Source of the DNA: Manis javanica
Lineage: Eukaryota; Chordata; Mammalia; Pholidota; Manidae
Direction of reading: 5' to 3'
NCBI RefSeq assembly: GCF_040802235.1
Contig: NC_133172.1
Location: 63,433,613-63,497,612, forward strand
DNA: 64,000 nt
Of the stretch, positions 11,262 through 22,380 are shown piece by piece; within the stretch, counting starts at the first letter, position 1; the number at the start of each line of letters is the position of its first letter. Below the pieces are notes generated by a model. It had not been told where the DNA came from. It worked only from the letters and a program-made list of their open reading frames with translations, and did no database searches. Position numbers and translations under genes: made by a program.

Positions 11262-11645
11262 AGATAGATGTGCCGCGCTGATAAGGCGCGCAACCGATGG
11301 CGGCGACGATAGGCGCTTCCATTTATTAACTTCAAACGTGGGAGCGGGGGAGGGCGAAGAGCGAGCGCGGCCTTGGCCGGCCAGATGGCTAACACGATAG
11401 GCCGGGCGGCGCTGGCGGGAAGCGCAGGCCGGAGCCCAGCTCGGGACCCTCGCGCCCCCTGCCCGCCTAGCTTTCCTCCCGCCCCGGTCGATGTGAGCTC
11501 GGATAAGCGCCAGGCGGGTCGTCCGGATGGCGATCGCCAAGAGCGATAAGAGGCCTTATCTTTGGCCACCAGGCCCGGCCGGGTTCGAGGCAACAGCAGC
11601 GCGGGGGCGACGCGGCCGGGGGGAGCCGGGGCCTGGGACCCGATA
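11262..11645. promoter_or_regulatory. Intron 1 GATA-motif cluster with E-box/GATA composite
   Basis: GATA cores occur at 11,262-11,267 (AGATAG), 11,279-11,284 (TGATAA), 11,308 (CGATAG), 11,395-11,400 (CGATAG), 11,501-11,506 (GGATAA), 11,545-11,550 (GATAAG), 11,556-11,561 (TTATCT) and 11,641 (GATAGG). The pair at 11,545 and 11,556 is inverted with 4 bp between GATAAG and CTTATC. CAGATG at 11,382-11,387 is followed after 8 bp by GATAG at 11,396, which is the spacing of TAL1/GATA1 composite sites. The density is far above expectation for this GC-rich stretch. It is the best promoter-proximal candidate for GATA1/TAL1 control of the gene. Confidence 0.55.
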
Positions 11646-12900
11646 GGGGGGCGGGGGCCGGCGTCCGCGCCGGGCGGTCTGGGCGAGTTTTCATCCCAAA
11701 CACACTCAAGTGCCAGGAAGTTGGTCCTCCCCCTGCGGGTGGTACAGTCCGTCAGAAAGAGCGAACTGACTCAGCTGGCCCAGAGCCGGTGGGGGGCAGG
11801 ACAGCGCGCCCCTGATCCTGTGAGATGGTGTGAGATAGCCAGAGGTGGGGTTTGTCACCTCCACAAGGACATGGGGTGCTCCCCCTAGAATCAGGCTTGG
11901 GTTGGTGTCCTTCCTGGCAAGTGTTAGGTATAACCTGTTTGGAGTTTTCTTGAAAAAAAAAAAATTGAGGCTTCCATTGCCAGCCTGTTTTAGGAGGACC
12001 TGGTGTGCTGATGTCTTTTTGAGCAGGTCCCCCAAAATCAGGAGGGAGGTCTGAGCAGACCCAGGTCAGTCCACTCTGCCAGTCTTCACTGGACACTTGC
12101 CGTAGGCAAGCGCCGGGTCCCAGCCGCTTCCCTGGGGAGACCCGAGGCGGGACTGGGCGCTGGGAGCAGGGCAGACACGCAGGCCGGGTGTCAGAGGCGC
12201 TCCCAGAGGAGGAGCCTCCGGGGACAGTGTGCTGCCTGGGTTTCCAACTGAAAAATGAAAGGATTCCTGGCTGTTGTGGAGCGAGGGGAAGGCTGGGGTG
12301 CCTGTGGTGCTTGAGAAAGGACCCTGTGAGAGAAGGAGAGAATGAGGTCGTGAGGGCGGGGCGGGGCCTCAGTTTCCCTGTCTGAAAAATGAGGACAAGA
12401 ATAAACCTCGGGTCAGACTAGGAGTACCGAGGGGACTCCAGAGGCCTGGTGCAGGGGGAGGGCCCTGGGAACCGTGGACCCCAGCCAGCACGTGGAAGTC
12501 TGGGGCTTGCCCTGCCCATGCCCAGCCCAGCCCAGCAGCCACTCTGGTCACAGATGAGGGTGGTGGTCACATGTTCTCAGAGTTTGATTAAACAAATTAT
12601 TGGTGGCCACAGGATGACTAATTCACCCCAAGCTTCGACGTCACCGTTCTGCAACCCAGCGCCCACCTGTGGGGTTGGTGGTGTCTTCTGGCAAGGGTCA
12701 GTTCCAGGAGAGCCTGGGTTGGGCCCGGAAGGGAAAGGAGATGGTCTCTGTGAGTGTTTGTGAACGGAAGAGGTATTCTCTGAACAACTTTGCACACTTA
12801 CCTTCTGAGCGTGGGAGGCACCACCAGCCTGCCTGGCTCCTTGCAGTGCCCACCACCCCACTGTGATGGCAGAGAAGCCAGGAAAAAGGGGCCTTTGGCA

Positions 12901-12985
12901 ATCCGCCACCGTGGCCAGGTTACTTCACCTTCCACAGCCTCAGTTTCCCGCCTCTGAAACAGGCATGAGAGCGTCTGCCATCCAG
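12901..12985 (+). mobile_element. MIR fragment, sense
   Basis: GCCAGGTTACTTCACCTTCC, then CAGCCTCAGTTTCCCGCCTC and TGAAACAGGCATGAGAG, match the central MIR core. Confidence 0.65.
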
Positions 12986-13254
12986 GGACCACAGGCACTG
13001 AAGTCTTGCCTGCTCTCCACGGCCTTGGCCCCTCCTCTGAGCCCTGGGCGGATGGGACTGAACTGCACGGAGCTAAGGCCACTCGAAGGCCTAGAGAGCG
13101 GGAGGGGCGCACTGCTGGTCCTCAGCCCCTGAATATGAACCTGTCCAGGGCTCCCATGGGCCTCGAGGTTGGGGTTCCACCCTGGCTGCAGATGGCTTCT
13201 GGCTCCCCCTCGTTCCTGGGCCTCAGAGAAGACAGCTCAGCCCCCCTTGATGGT

Positions 13255-13392
13255 AATAACCACGTTAACAGCAGTTAATATGGAGTCATTCTGCCAGGCC
13301 TTGTTTCGCCTAATCTGCCTCTACATCTGGGGAAACTGAAGCAGAGGGACTATTCCTCACCCAGGAAGGTGGCAGAGCCAGAGCTGGAAGGC
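13255..13392 (-). mobile_element. MIR fragment, antisense
   Basis: Reading + strand: AATATGGAGTCATTCTGCCA, GGCCTTGTTTCGCCTAATC, then GGGGAAACTGAAGCAGAGGG and GGTGGCAGAGCCAGAGCTGG. This is the MIR core in reverse complement order. Confidence 0.65.
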
Positions 13393-14095
13393 AGGCGGCC
13401 TGGCGCCATGCTCAGCCCATCGCGGTGTGGACCTCACGCGGCTCCCTTGCAGCCGCCCCTCTGCCTGGGCTTCCTCACGCCTCAGTCTCCACACCTGGGA
13501 AATGGGCCGTGGGAACAGCGGCCCCGGGGGTCCTTCCCCAGCCCTGCTGTTGCCAAGTGTCCCATGGCCTCTGTCCTGGACACCACTGCGCAGGGGCAAG
13601 GGCAGTTCCCGGGGAGACCTCACCCGCCCTTCCCGGGCCTGAGCCCCGGCCAGAACCCCAGCCTCATCCCGCCTGCCCAGCCAGCCCCTCCCCAGGGTCA
13701 CTGGGAGCCCAGCACGGCACCAGCCCCGCCAGGGATTTAAATGGGTCAGTTAAGGAAGAAAGGAGGAGGGAATGCGATGCCATTAATTGTACCCCTTATC
13801 TCCTGTTTCTATGCCAACCAGACGTTCCTAGGGCTTGACGGACTTGTGAATAATACTCCCGGCTGGCCTATCTTCCATCGACAGGCCTCCTCCTGGAGGC
13901 AGCTGTTGCCCGCCGATTGGTATCACCAAGCCCAGCCTTGGCCTGGGCCCCTGCCCACCCAGCCACCATACCCCGGATCTTCCTGGGGCTGCCCCAGGGC
14001 GCCTGTCCCCATTTCACAGAGGGGGAAACTGAGGCCACAGCTGGGCCTTCCACCACTCTCGATCAGATAAATGACCTAATGGATACACAGCATGA

Positions 14096-14245
14096 AATGA
14101 ACGTGGACTCAGATCACGGCTTTGCCACTTACTGGCCATGGGACTATGGGCAAGGCCTGCCCCATGACAGCCTCCGTTTTCCCATCTGCACAGTGGGGGT
14201 AGTGATGTTACCAGCCTCTGAGCACAGCTGTGAGAATGGAAGGGA
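14096..14245 (+). mobile_element. MIR SINE, sense
   Basis: GAACGTGGACTCAGATCACG, CTTTGCCACTTACTGG, CAAGGCC, CTCCGTTTTCCCATCTGCAC, GGGGGTAGTGATGTTACCAG and CACAGCTGTGAGAATGGAAG follow the MIR order through most of its length. Confidence 0.8.
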
Positions 14246-15889
14246 AGCATGTCGTCTGGGCCAGCTGCCACCGTCCCGCCCTCCTCAGCATCTTACTGGG
14301 CAGTCAGGTCAGATCTGCGGTTTCCAGCTTATCTGGGATGGAGAAATCCTGTCTCCCAAACTCTCTCTCAGAGAGTGAAGCACTTACAGGGTCTCATCTG
14401 GGAAGCAACCCCCCACCCCACACCCCACCCCCCTGTAGCCCACAGAGCTCACTCTGCCAGCCACTGGTCATGGCTAGCCCTCTTCCTGGCCGGCCTTCCC
14501 TTCTGCCCATTCCAGCTCCAGCTTGCCAGGCTGTGCCACCCGTGGCATGCTGCCTGCCCTCTCTCTGGGCTGGGGTTTCCTCGTCAGAAGGGAGCAGAGG
14601 AAAAGGGGCTGGGAGGGAGGTGTGGACGATGTTCCTTTGCCCACCCCCCAACCCTGAGCTCTGCCTGGGTGTGACCCCAGACTGAGTGGCTGTGGGTCAG
14701 GCAGCCGCGTGAGAAGGCCCCAAGGTCTCCTGCATCCCTGTGCCCATCTCACTGATGAGGGGCAGGAGGCCTGGAGAGGAAGGGGTTTGCCAAAGGTCCC
14801 CAGCCAGCAGTTGGCAGGACCAGGAGAGCAGTGGGCCTGTCTCAGCCCAGGGGAGTGGTCCGGGAGGCGTGGGGGTGTCCAAGGGAAGGCAGACCTTGGG
14901 GCCCCTAACAGGGCCCAGGCAGCATTGCCTGGTGCCTCCTGCCCATTCCCCGGTTTTCAGATGAGGATGGACATGGATGCCATAAGAGGCAGGGACTTGA
15001 GTCCTACCCCAGGGCAAGGAGGAAGTTGGGGGCTAGTCTGGGTCTGAGAGGGGCCTGGTTTCACTCTCCGACCACCTCAGCAACGTGGACCTGGCACAGA
15101 GACCCCGTAGTGAGGCTGATGGACTCAACTCTCTCCCTGTGGCTTCCCCGCTGTGTGGCCCTGGCAGTGTCCCCCTGACCCCCAGTCCTTGCTTTCTTCT
15201 GTTGCTGGGTCTGCCAGCGCCCACCCCAGGGGCACTGTGCCTGGGCTGGGCAGGCACAGCCAATGCAGCAGGACAGCAGGTTTGGAGCACACCCAGGTGC
15301 CTGGCTTGGGGTGGGGACCTGGGCTTTTCGTTGCTGGGTGACATGTTGCTCCCACCTACCCCGCTGTCCATGGTGCCGCTGGGTGGGCTGAGGACAGAGA
15401 CCCCGGGGTTCCATCCCTTCCCTGTCCCCCTGACCAGGGAGTCGTGGCTGTGCACTGCAGGCCTGGGCTGACCTCAGAGGGTGCTGGGCTGCCAGCCAGG
15501 CCTTGTCTTCGGCATGGCAGGCTGCTGCTTGGGGGCCGTCGCCTGGCAGGAGTCCCGGCCTTGTCGCCACCCTCTGGGCAAGTGACCTCTCAGGCCTCTC
15601 CCTCCTGGGGTCGTTATGTGGGAAGCAACTGTAAAGTGAGGTCCCAGGGCCATGACCTCAGTGGACACAGCAGCCCTGTGAGCTGCTGGCTGCATTACTG
15701 ATATTTGGCCAGAAACCCCAAGGGGCGGGCATTTCACTCAGAGCCCTGTCTCCCCATTTCCTCCCCTTCTGGTGTTGATTTTTGGAGGAAGGAATAGTGG
15801 GTAGGGATGCCCAGGCTATACCACACCCTGGTTGGCCCTACTCCCGAGCCCTGTAGGTCCTTTTCCTGCCCAAGGACCTTACCTGCTGC

Positions 15890-15990
15890 TCTGATCATCC
15901 CCATTAGTGACTGACCCACTTTACTGGTGAAAAAACTGAGGCACTAGGCACCTGTGACATGCCTGAGGCCAGACGACACAGGAACTGGAT
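15890..15990 (-). mobile_element. MIR fragment, antisense
   Basis: CATCCCCATTAGTGACTGAC, TTTACTGGTGAAAAAACTGAG and GGCACTAGGCACCTG match the MIR block that reads CCCCATTTTACAGATGAGG and AAACTGAGGCACAGAG. Confidence 0.6.
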
Positions 15991-16339
15991 CTGTGGACCC
16001 CAGAGGTGGGCAGAAGTTCCCCTATGTAGTGCCCACTCAGGCCCCCCAGCACTGCCCCCTCCCCGACAGCCCCATGTTTGGGAGAAGGCAGTGGCCCTGC
16101 CAGGGCAGGAATGTGGTGCTGACCTTGGGCCAGAGCTGGGTGAGGCAGATAAGCGGGCCCCCCTCCCACCTCCTGTCCCCCTTCCTGGGCTGCCCAGCTG
16201 TGCCCTCTCAGAGCCCTGGCTTCCCTGCCTGTGAAAGAGGTGACGAGGTGCTGGCGGGCAGCCTGTGTGAGCCGAGGCATGGCCGGTGCCCTGGCCCTGG
16301 CGCTCCTGGCCCCTTCAGTCCAGTTAGCCAGTGTCTGAG

Positions 16340-16505
16340 AGCTCCTTCTACCAGGTGCTTTGCAGCTTCCCTCCTGTGATTCTGCAGATGCCCGCTGAGG
16401 TTGAGGTTCTCAACCCATTTTGCACACAAAGCATTGGACGATCAGAGAGGGTAGGTGGCCACACCAGCATCACACAGCACATGAGTGACACAGAAACGGG
16501 ATAAA
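16340..16505 (-). mobile_element. MIR-like fragment, antisense
   Basis: CTACCAGGTGCTTTGCAGC, GAGGTTCTCAACCCATTTTG, CACACAAAGCATTGGACGAT, CAGAGAGGGTAGGTGGCCAC and CATCACACAGCACATGAGTG follow the antisense MIR order with heavy divergence. Confidence 0.55.
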
Positions 16506-17364
16506 GGGAGTGCTGTGCAGGCCCTGCTCCAACTCCCAGGCACCCCCTACTCCCCACAGAACTGGGAGGCGTGCTGCTTCCTGGGAAGGAGGGGAGGGCT
16601 TCAGTGGGGGCTCTGAGCGTGGGTGACTCCAGGAGTTTCTGTGTGGGTAGCCACAGGGGAGGACAGGCTAGAATCCTGGGGGCAAGGCTCCCAAACTCTG
16701 TTGGTGCACAGAAGTTACCTTGCCTCCCTGGGCCCAGTCCGCACCTCTGCAAGACGGGGGCATCACGGGGACAGCAGGCTGGGCTCTGAGAGAGCCCCGG
16801 ACTCATGGGGGTCATCAAGGCTTGCTGAGCCTCAGTTTCTCCCCCAAAGTGGGCCAGTGGTGCCAGCCCTGCAGGGGTGGAGGTGCAGCCTGAGCTAGAG
16901 CCAGCATGCCATGCCACCTGTGGTTCAACGGGGGCCCCTCCCACCTCCACTGTCTCCCCGCCCGCTGCCTGTCAGTTCTTCTTGGCATCTGACCCCGACC
17001 TGTTTGCTTTTCCGGTCAGCCCTGGGCACTTGTACGTGGCCAGCCTCCTGCCTCGACCTCCCTCTTCTCCACCAAGCCTCCACCCTGCATGGCCCACGCA
17101 GGGAGCTCCATGGCCAGGGGTCCTGGCTTCCTGCGGTGAGGAGCCAGGAGAAAGCCAACAAAGGGTCCCCTCATGGGGACAGGGAGGGCCTGGGGGGCCT
17201 TGCCATCAGGTGCAAGACCCCCTAAACAGGAGGAGAAAGTGCCGGCTCAGAGCATGGGCGGCCTCAGGGCCCTGCATGGCCTCCTCCATCCAACCGGGTT
17301 CTCTGAGGCTCCAGGCTCCTGCCGTCCACCCCGACCTCGCTGGTCACTGGTCACCCAGCAAGCT

Positions 17365-17500
17365 TAGCTGAGCATTAACTAAGTCCCTGCTGAGTGCCCT
17401 GACTTACTGACCTGCACTCACATCCCCCAGCAACCTTTGAGGGGGCTCAGTGATTAACCCATTGAAGGAACGAGAAACTGAGGCTTAGAGGGATTCTAGC
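17365..17500 (-). mobile_element. MIR fragment, antisense
   Basis: TGAGCATTAACTAAGTCCCT, CTGAGTGCC, CAGCAACCTTTGAGGGGG and GAGAAACTGAGGCTTAGAGG are antisense MIR segments in order. Confidence 0.6.
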
Positions 17501-18564
17501 TCAGTCCCAGGACTGTGCCTTGAGCACCCGCACCCTGGGTGAGGGAGGGGAGGGTGGCCCAGGGACAGCTTCCAGGGTTAGAGCTCTTGGCTCTCTGCTG
17601 GGCCTGGTGACACCAGTGTTTGAGTCTGGGAGACCAAGGCCTTGCTATGGCTCTGGCCGGGCTGTGCTGCCATGCTGTTCTGGCAAGCTGTGTGACCTCG
17701 GGTGAGTCCTTTCCCCTCTGTGGGCTGAGGTGGCTGCTGCTCGGCTGTCCAGCTGCAGGAGAGGAACAAGCCTCCGCATACTGGCACACGCCCAGGGCAG
17801 TTCCTGGAGCCCTGGGGGCTGGACGGTGCGGAGGTCAGGCATCGTCTCAGATGAAGCCCTCAGGTGCCCATCTTGAGTGGGAGCCCTTGATCCTCAGGGT
17901 TGGAACGAGTGGATTTGGGGTCCCCTTCCAACCATGGTGTTCTGTGAATGGACCTGTCCGCTGGGGTGTCCCGTGTGGGGGCCCTGAGATGAGAGCCCTT
18001 CACCGTTTCAAGGGAGCATGAGCTCATCCCCTACTCCCCAGGCTGCTGAGGGGCTGTGGGCAGGGCCTCAGGCCGGGACCTGCTGGGACCCAATGTGCCA
18101 GGGTGTCCCCACCCTGCTGCTTTTGTTACTGATGTTTCTTGCCTCTGGGAACTGGGGTCTGGAGAAGGCTCTGGCAGGGGTCCCACAGTAGGAGGCAGGG
18201 TGCTCGCAGCCAGCCCCACCCGCCGTGCCCCCCGCCTCTGGCCCTCTTTTCACTTCATGGGCTTGGAACAGCTCAGGAGGCCTGGGCCCACCCCAGCTCC
18301 AGGGGCCCTGAGGGTGCCTCCTGCCTCCATTTCCCTTCCTGGGCAATATGCCCACAGCCGCTCCACCAAAACCAAATCTTTCCCCAGAGAGCAGAGGGAT
18401 GCCCCGACGCGCACACACTGCCATGGCCGTGATGGTCGGCGGCACCCAGGCCTTGGAAGCCCCGGCCAGGCTGGCCATCTCCCTGTCCTTCCCAGCTTTG
18501 CCGGCCAGAGCCCAGTGTGCCCCAAACTGTCTCCCGTCCGGGCCTCTGGCAGACGCAGGTTTCA

Positions 18565-18835
18565 GCTCCTGTGATAACTCGGAAAGTTGAACTGGCCCCA
18601 TTACTGCGCCGAGATGGTTGGCGAGATAGGGCCTTGATAATGGGGGAGATACGGCGTCTCGGTGGCCAATGGCCCGGCCTCTCCGCCCATTAACATTCCC
18701 CACCAGCATCAGCTCCCGCCGCCTATCTCCTCTATTTCCACTCCTCCCGCAGATAAGAATGGAAATTCTGACTTCATAGCTCACTGATTAAAGTGTCTGG
18801 ATTTCTTGATAATACACAGATAAATTATGTTTTTG
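18565..18835. promoter_or_regulatory. Candidate conserved GATA enhancer in intron 1
   Basis: Seven canonical WGATAR sites lie in about 250 bp: 18,572 (TGATAA), 18,624 (AGATAG), 18,635 (TGATAA), 18,723 (CTATCT, inverted), 18,751 (AGATAA), 18,807 (TGATAA) and 18,818 (AGATAA), plus AGATAC at 18,647. A CCAAT box sits at 18,666-18,670. The block is not repeat-derived by eye, is richer in A and T than its surroundings, and contains unbroken motif-like strings such as CCCATTAACATTCC and TGATTAAAG. The combination suggests a conserved enhancer bound by GATA factors. No conservation data are available here. Confidence 0.55.
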
Positions 18836-19805
18836 AAAAAGAAGGTAGGGAGGAGGGTGAGGAGGGTGGGGGCTCTGGAGGGGAACCCTTGGCCGTCTCT
18901 CCAGTCTCTCCTGGCCCCAGGCTGGCCATGAGCCTCCACACATCTGGCCTGTACAAAGTCAGTGTCCAGGGGCCAGGCTGGGGAGGGGAAGGAACAGGCC
19001 CCTGAGCAGAGTCGCAGCAGAGGGACCACGCTGGGATGGGCAGTGCCCGCTCCGAAGGGGGAAGCCCTCTGGCCGGGAATTCGAGCCGGGGGTCTGGACC
19101 TGGCCACCTGCACAATGATTCTTGGGGTGCATCTCTGTGCCTCGGTTTTCTCATCTGTCGGATGGGCCTGGGCTTGTCAAGAGGTTGCAGTGCCCCAAGG
19201 GCAGATGTTTTGACTCACTGGGTCCCTGCTATCTCCTGGGCACGGAGAAGAGTATCTGGCTGTACCATAGGTGCCCAGGAAAACCTGGGGCCAAGCAGAG
19301 CCAGTCGTGGGGAAGCGGCTCCCATCTATCCCCCCACCCTGTCACCAGCCACCCAGCTGCCGCGTGTGGGACTGAGGTGCCATCTCCATGTCTGTCTGCA
19401 TAAAGCCGCCTTCTTCAGCTGATCCGAGATGCGGTGCTGATGGTGTGATCATCGCCGATTAGGGCTGGCGTGTGGCTAATCCTCCTGCTGAGGGACGGGT
19501 GCAGCAGCCCTGGGAGGGCCAGGCGCCCACAGAGGCACACCTACCCCGGCAGTGCCAAGGGGAGACCGAGGCCTCACGGTGCCCCTCCCCCGGGGCAGTG
19601 GCCAGGCTGAGCAGCCTCTCCTGCTGCAGAAAGCCTTCCAGAGGGGCTGCCCGGCACTCCCAGCAGGCGCAGGGCAGCTGGCCATTTCTTCCTGCTTTCT
19701 GCATTTATTTTTCAAGTGACTCTTAAGAAATGAGACTATCTATGACCCTTGAGGCAGGAGGCCTGAGTAGGCAGTTAGCAACATTTCTGGGTGGCTCTAG
19801 GACTC

Positions 19806-20045
19806 CCCAGTTATAATAATCCTAATGGTGGCTGTTGTCAGGTAATACCTCCCTTTACTGAGCGCTTTCTGTCTGCCAGACCTGGGCCTGGCCTCTGTTG
19901 TCCTGAAGAGTCCTCCCCGCAGCCCTGGGAGGGGCACCCGTGACCTCATTTCTCCCCGTTGGAGGATCCAGTGCTCAGAGAGGTTGAGTAACTCACCGAA
20001 GGTCACACAGCACAGAAGGGAACAGTACAGACTCTGGCTTAGATG
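19806..20045 (-). mobile_element. MIR SINE, antisense, nearly full length
   Basis: TTACTGAGCGCTTTCTGTCT, GCCAGACC, GCAGCCCTGGGAGGGGCACC, TGCTCAGAGAGGTTGAGTAA, CTCACCGAAGGTCACACAGC and ACAGACTCTGGCTTAGATGG are the antisense MIR segments in the expected order. Confidence 0.8.
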
Positions 20046-20439
20046 GCTGGTCAAAGTCTGGGTCTCCATCCTAGCTGGAGGTTCTGGGGGGTGTCTGCAG
20101 CCAAGGGCCTCCCATCTCCCCTAAGGGGCCTGCCCCCTCAGTTTGGGGAGGGAAGGCCCAGGCACAGAAAGGGTTTCTGCTGGGGGCCACAGAGTCCTGT
20201 CCAAGGACAGGCAGTGGGGTGCCTCTACTCCTGCTTATCTTTGGGGGTCAGTTCATCTGCCCCCAGAAAATAGGCTCATTTGGTGATAAGTTGGTTTCTT
20301 TCTGTCTACTGGGTTTTGTTTTGTTTCACTATTCTAAAGGAAGTCGGCTATTTCCAGTAAAATGGGTGCATATGTGGGGGAGGAGGGCAAGAGTAGGACT
20401 GGGTAAGCAGGGCTCGAATTCTGGCCCCTGGGGGGTGGC

Positions 20440-20535
20440 CTGAGCAAGTGACTTCATGTCCCTGAACCTCAGACTCCTCCCCTGGCCATGGGACATTGTC
20501 ACAGCCCTGGCCTCCCCAGCCTTTGAGGAATGAGA
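20440..20535 (+). mobile_element. MIR fragment, sense
   Basis: GAGCAAGTGACTTCATGTCC and CTGAACCTCAGACTCCTCCC match the GGCAAGTTACTTAACC and CTCTGTGCCTCAG segment of MIR. Confidence 0.55.
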
Positions 20536-21385
20536 CTGGAGGGAATCGGGCAGGGAGGGCTTCCGGGCCAAGTGCTCACAGGGGCGTGTGTGGGGTGCGG
20601 GTTGTAAGGCTAGGGCTGCGCCCTGAAGCCCTCATTCCTGCAGCACCCCCTCCACAAAACCCCCCAGCTTTCTCCCCGGACTGTTGCTGGCAAACAGCTC
20701 CAGTTTGCAGAGACCAGGACCCGTCCTGTCAGAGATGCGAGTGGCTCCAGCCCCCTTGTCCTCCAGCCCTGGCAGTCTGCTCCTCGGACGACTGTCTGTT
20801 TCCACCAGCGCCATTGGGAACGCGGGGGGAGTGGGGGGTCCAGCTGCCCCTGTTGTGGTGGCTGACGGGCACATCCCAGGTCTGAGCCTCGGTTTCCAAA
20901 TCTGTGAAACGGGGCTGAAGAAACTGAGGCCCGCTCTGTGGGCCCCTGGAGTCGGTGGCTGGCTCTGCTGTTGTCCCTGAGGTCTCCTTGCCTGGTCCCC
21001 ACCCAGCTGTGCCCCCCCCCCCCGGGCTCACAGGCCCTCTCCTGGGAGGAGCTCAGCCCCCCAGCCTCGCAGCATCTCTCTGGGCCTCCTGCCCTCACCC
21101 ACACAACGGGGGGCTGCCCCCCTTGAGGTCCTTTTGGCGAGCTGATGGGAGGGCATCTGCTCCGCAAGGGCAGGCGCGCTGCTGGGTCCCTGCCCCCGGT
21201 GGTGACCGACCTCGGACTGGCCCCGCCAGCTGCGGAAGTTCCAGGCAGGGCACTGGCTGTGCCGGACTCAGCAGGAGGGAGCCTGGGAGAGGGAGTCCCA
21301 CCCCTCGGTGTGTCCCCCCAACAAGAAAGAAAAAAAGAAAAGGTAGCTAATAAAAAGGCCGACGGGCCTGTGTGGCGGAGGGGCC

Positions 21386-21403
21386 CTATCGCCTTATCTA
21401 TCT
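21386..21403. promoter_or_regulatory. Triple inverted GATA core
   Basis: CCTATCGCCTTATCTATCTG contains CTATCG, TTATCT at 21,394-21,399 and the overlapping CTATCT at 21,398-21,403. Adjacent sequence is a short A-rich segment (21,325-21,355) that is not otherwise identified. Confidence 0.4.
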
Positions 21404-21829
21404 GCCTGGTCTCTCCGAGCGGTTCTGCTGTTTCCCCTGATCTCACCCACCAAAATGCCAGGAACAAAGGCCCTCGCACACACACACACGCCCGCAGCCC
21501 CGCAGCCCAGCCCTAAGAAAACAGCGCCCCAGACCAAAGGACGAAAGCCTGGGTTGGGTTCTTAAAATCGTGGTCACCATCGTCTTCACTTTGCGACGGA
21601 AGCCAAAACACAGCCCTCCCTGCGAGAGGCAGCCGAAGAAGCTGCCCCCTCCTGGCCCTCCCTGGAGGGGAGGCACCCCGCCTTGGGGCCAGGTCCCAGC
21701 AGGGCCGGGCATCCTATCCTGGCTGTGTGACCTTGGGTCGGCGTCTTTCCCCCTCTGGGTCAGTAGCTGGGGAAGGGGTGGGGTTTGAGGATCTAACGGG
21801 GCTCAGAGGAAAAGGAAGCGCCTGCACTA

Positions 21830-22380
21830 CAGCCAAAGGTCCCCCTCGCGGCGCCGCAGGCTTGGGGCTCAGTCAGGTCAGCCGGAGCCCGGCACCCCCA
21901 GAAGCTGCCCCCGCAGAGCCTGGTCCCCGCCCAGCCCGGCCCCGAGCAACTTCCCCGCAGGCCCCAGCCCCGCGGCCGGGAACCGGGGCCTAACCTGTGC
22001 GCCGGCAGCCAATGGAAACGGAGCATGCAAATGAACGGGGGTGAGACTCGGGGATTGGCCGTGCCGTGTGTGGGCGGAGCCTCAGAGGCGCGGGCCTCTC
22101 AGGGGAAGCCCTTGCCGTGGGGGCGGCGGTGCCGCCAGACCTCGCCCCGGGGGAAGTACCCCCGGTTCTGGCAGGGCCCGCCCTCGGGCCCTCGCTGCCC
22201 GGCCAGCCCTCCGCCGGGGCTCAGAGGCATGCACAGGCGGGCCTCGGGATGGCCTCCTGCTGACCCTTAGAACCCAGACCCCCGCAGCCTGCGCTGGGGG
22301 GCCGGGACTCGGGCGTTCCCGAGGTCGGCGCCGCCAACTCTGACTCCCAGATGGGAACACCGAGTTCAGAAGCGGGGCGG
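21830..22380. promoter_or_regulatory. Second CpG-rich block: candidate intronic promoter
   Basis: This is an isolated CpG-dense block 10 kb beyond the end of the main island. Near its centre lie CCAAT at 22,009-22,013, the octamer ATGCAAAT at 22,025-22,032, an inverted CCAAT (ATTGG) at 22,054-22,058 and a GC box GGGCGG at 22,072-22,077, all within 70 bp. That arrangement is typical of CCAAT-type promoters without TATA. A transcript starting here and splicing into exon 2 would lack exon 1 and the NuRD motif; the first AUG in exon 2 is Met19. Orientation cannot be decided. An enhancer-associated CpG island is the alternative. Confidence 0.5.

Larger units (their letters stand above)
8100..11680. 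promoter_or_regulatory. ZFPM1: CpG island spanning ZFPM1 promoter, exon 1 and proximal intron 1
   Basis: CpG dinucleotides rise sharply from about 8.1 kb, peak between about 8.56 and 9.65 kb, and stay high to about 11.68 kb, after which the sequence returns to the CpG-poor background. The island contains the initiator ATG of the gene at 9,357. It is unusually broad (about 3.5 kb) and most of its excess length lies in intron 1, which is common for developmental transcription regulators. The edges are judged by eye. Confidence 0.85.

Noticed and set aside
10650..11540. 296-codon antisense open frame in the CpG island
   Set aside because: Arg/Ala/Pro-rich translation of CpG island sequence with no domain. 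Antisense transcription is possible but coding is not supported.
20610..21485. 291-codon antisense open frame in intron 1
   Set aside because: Same composition argument. No homologous motif is seen.
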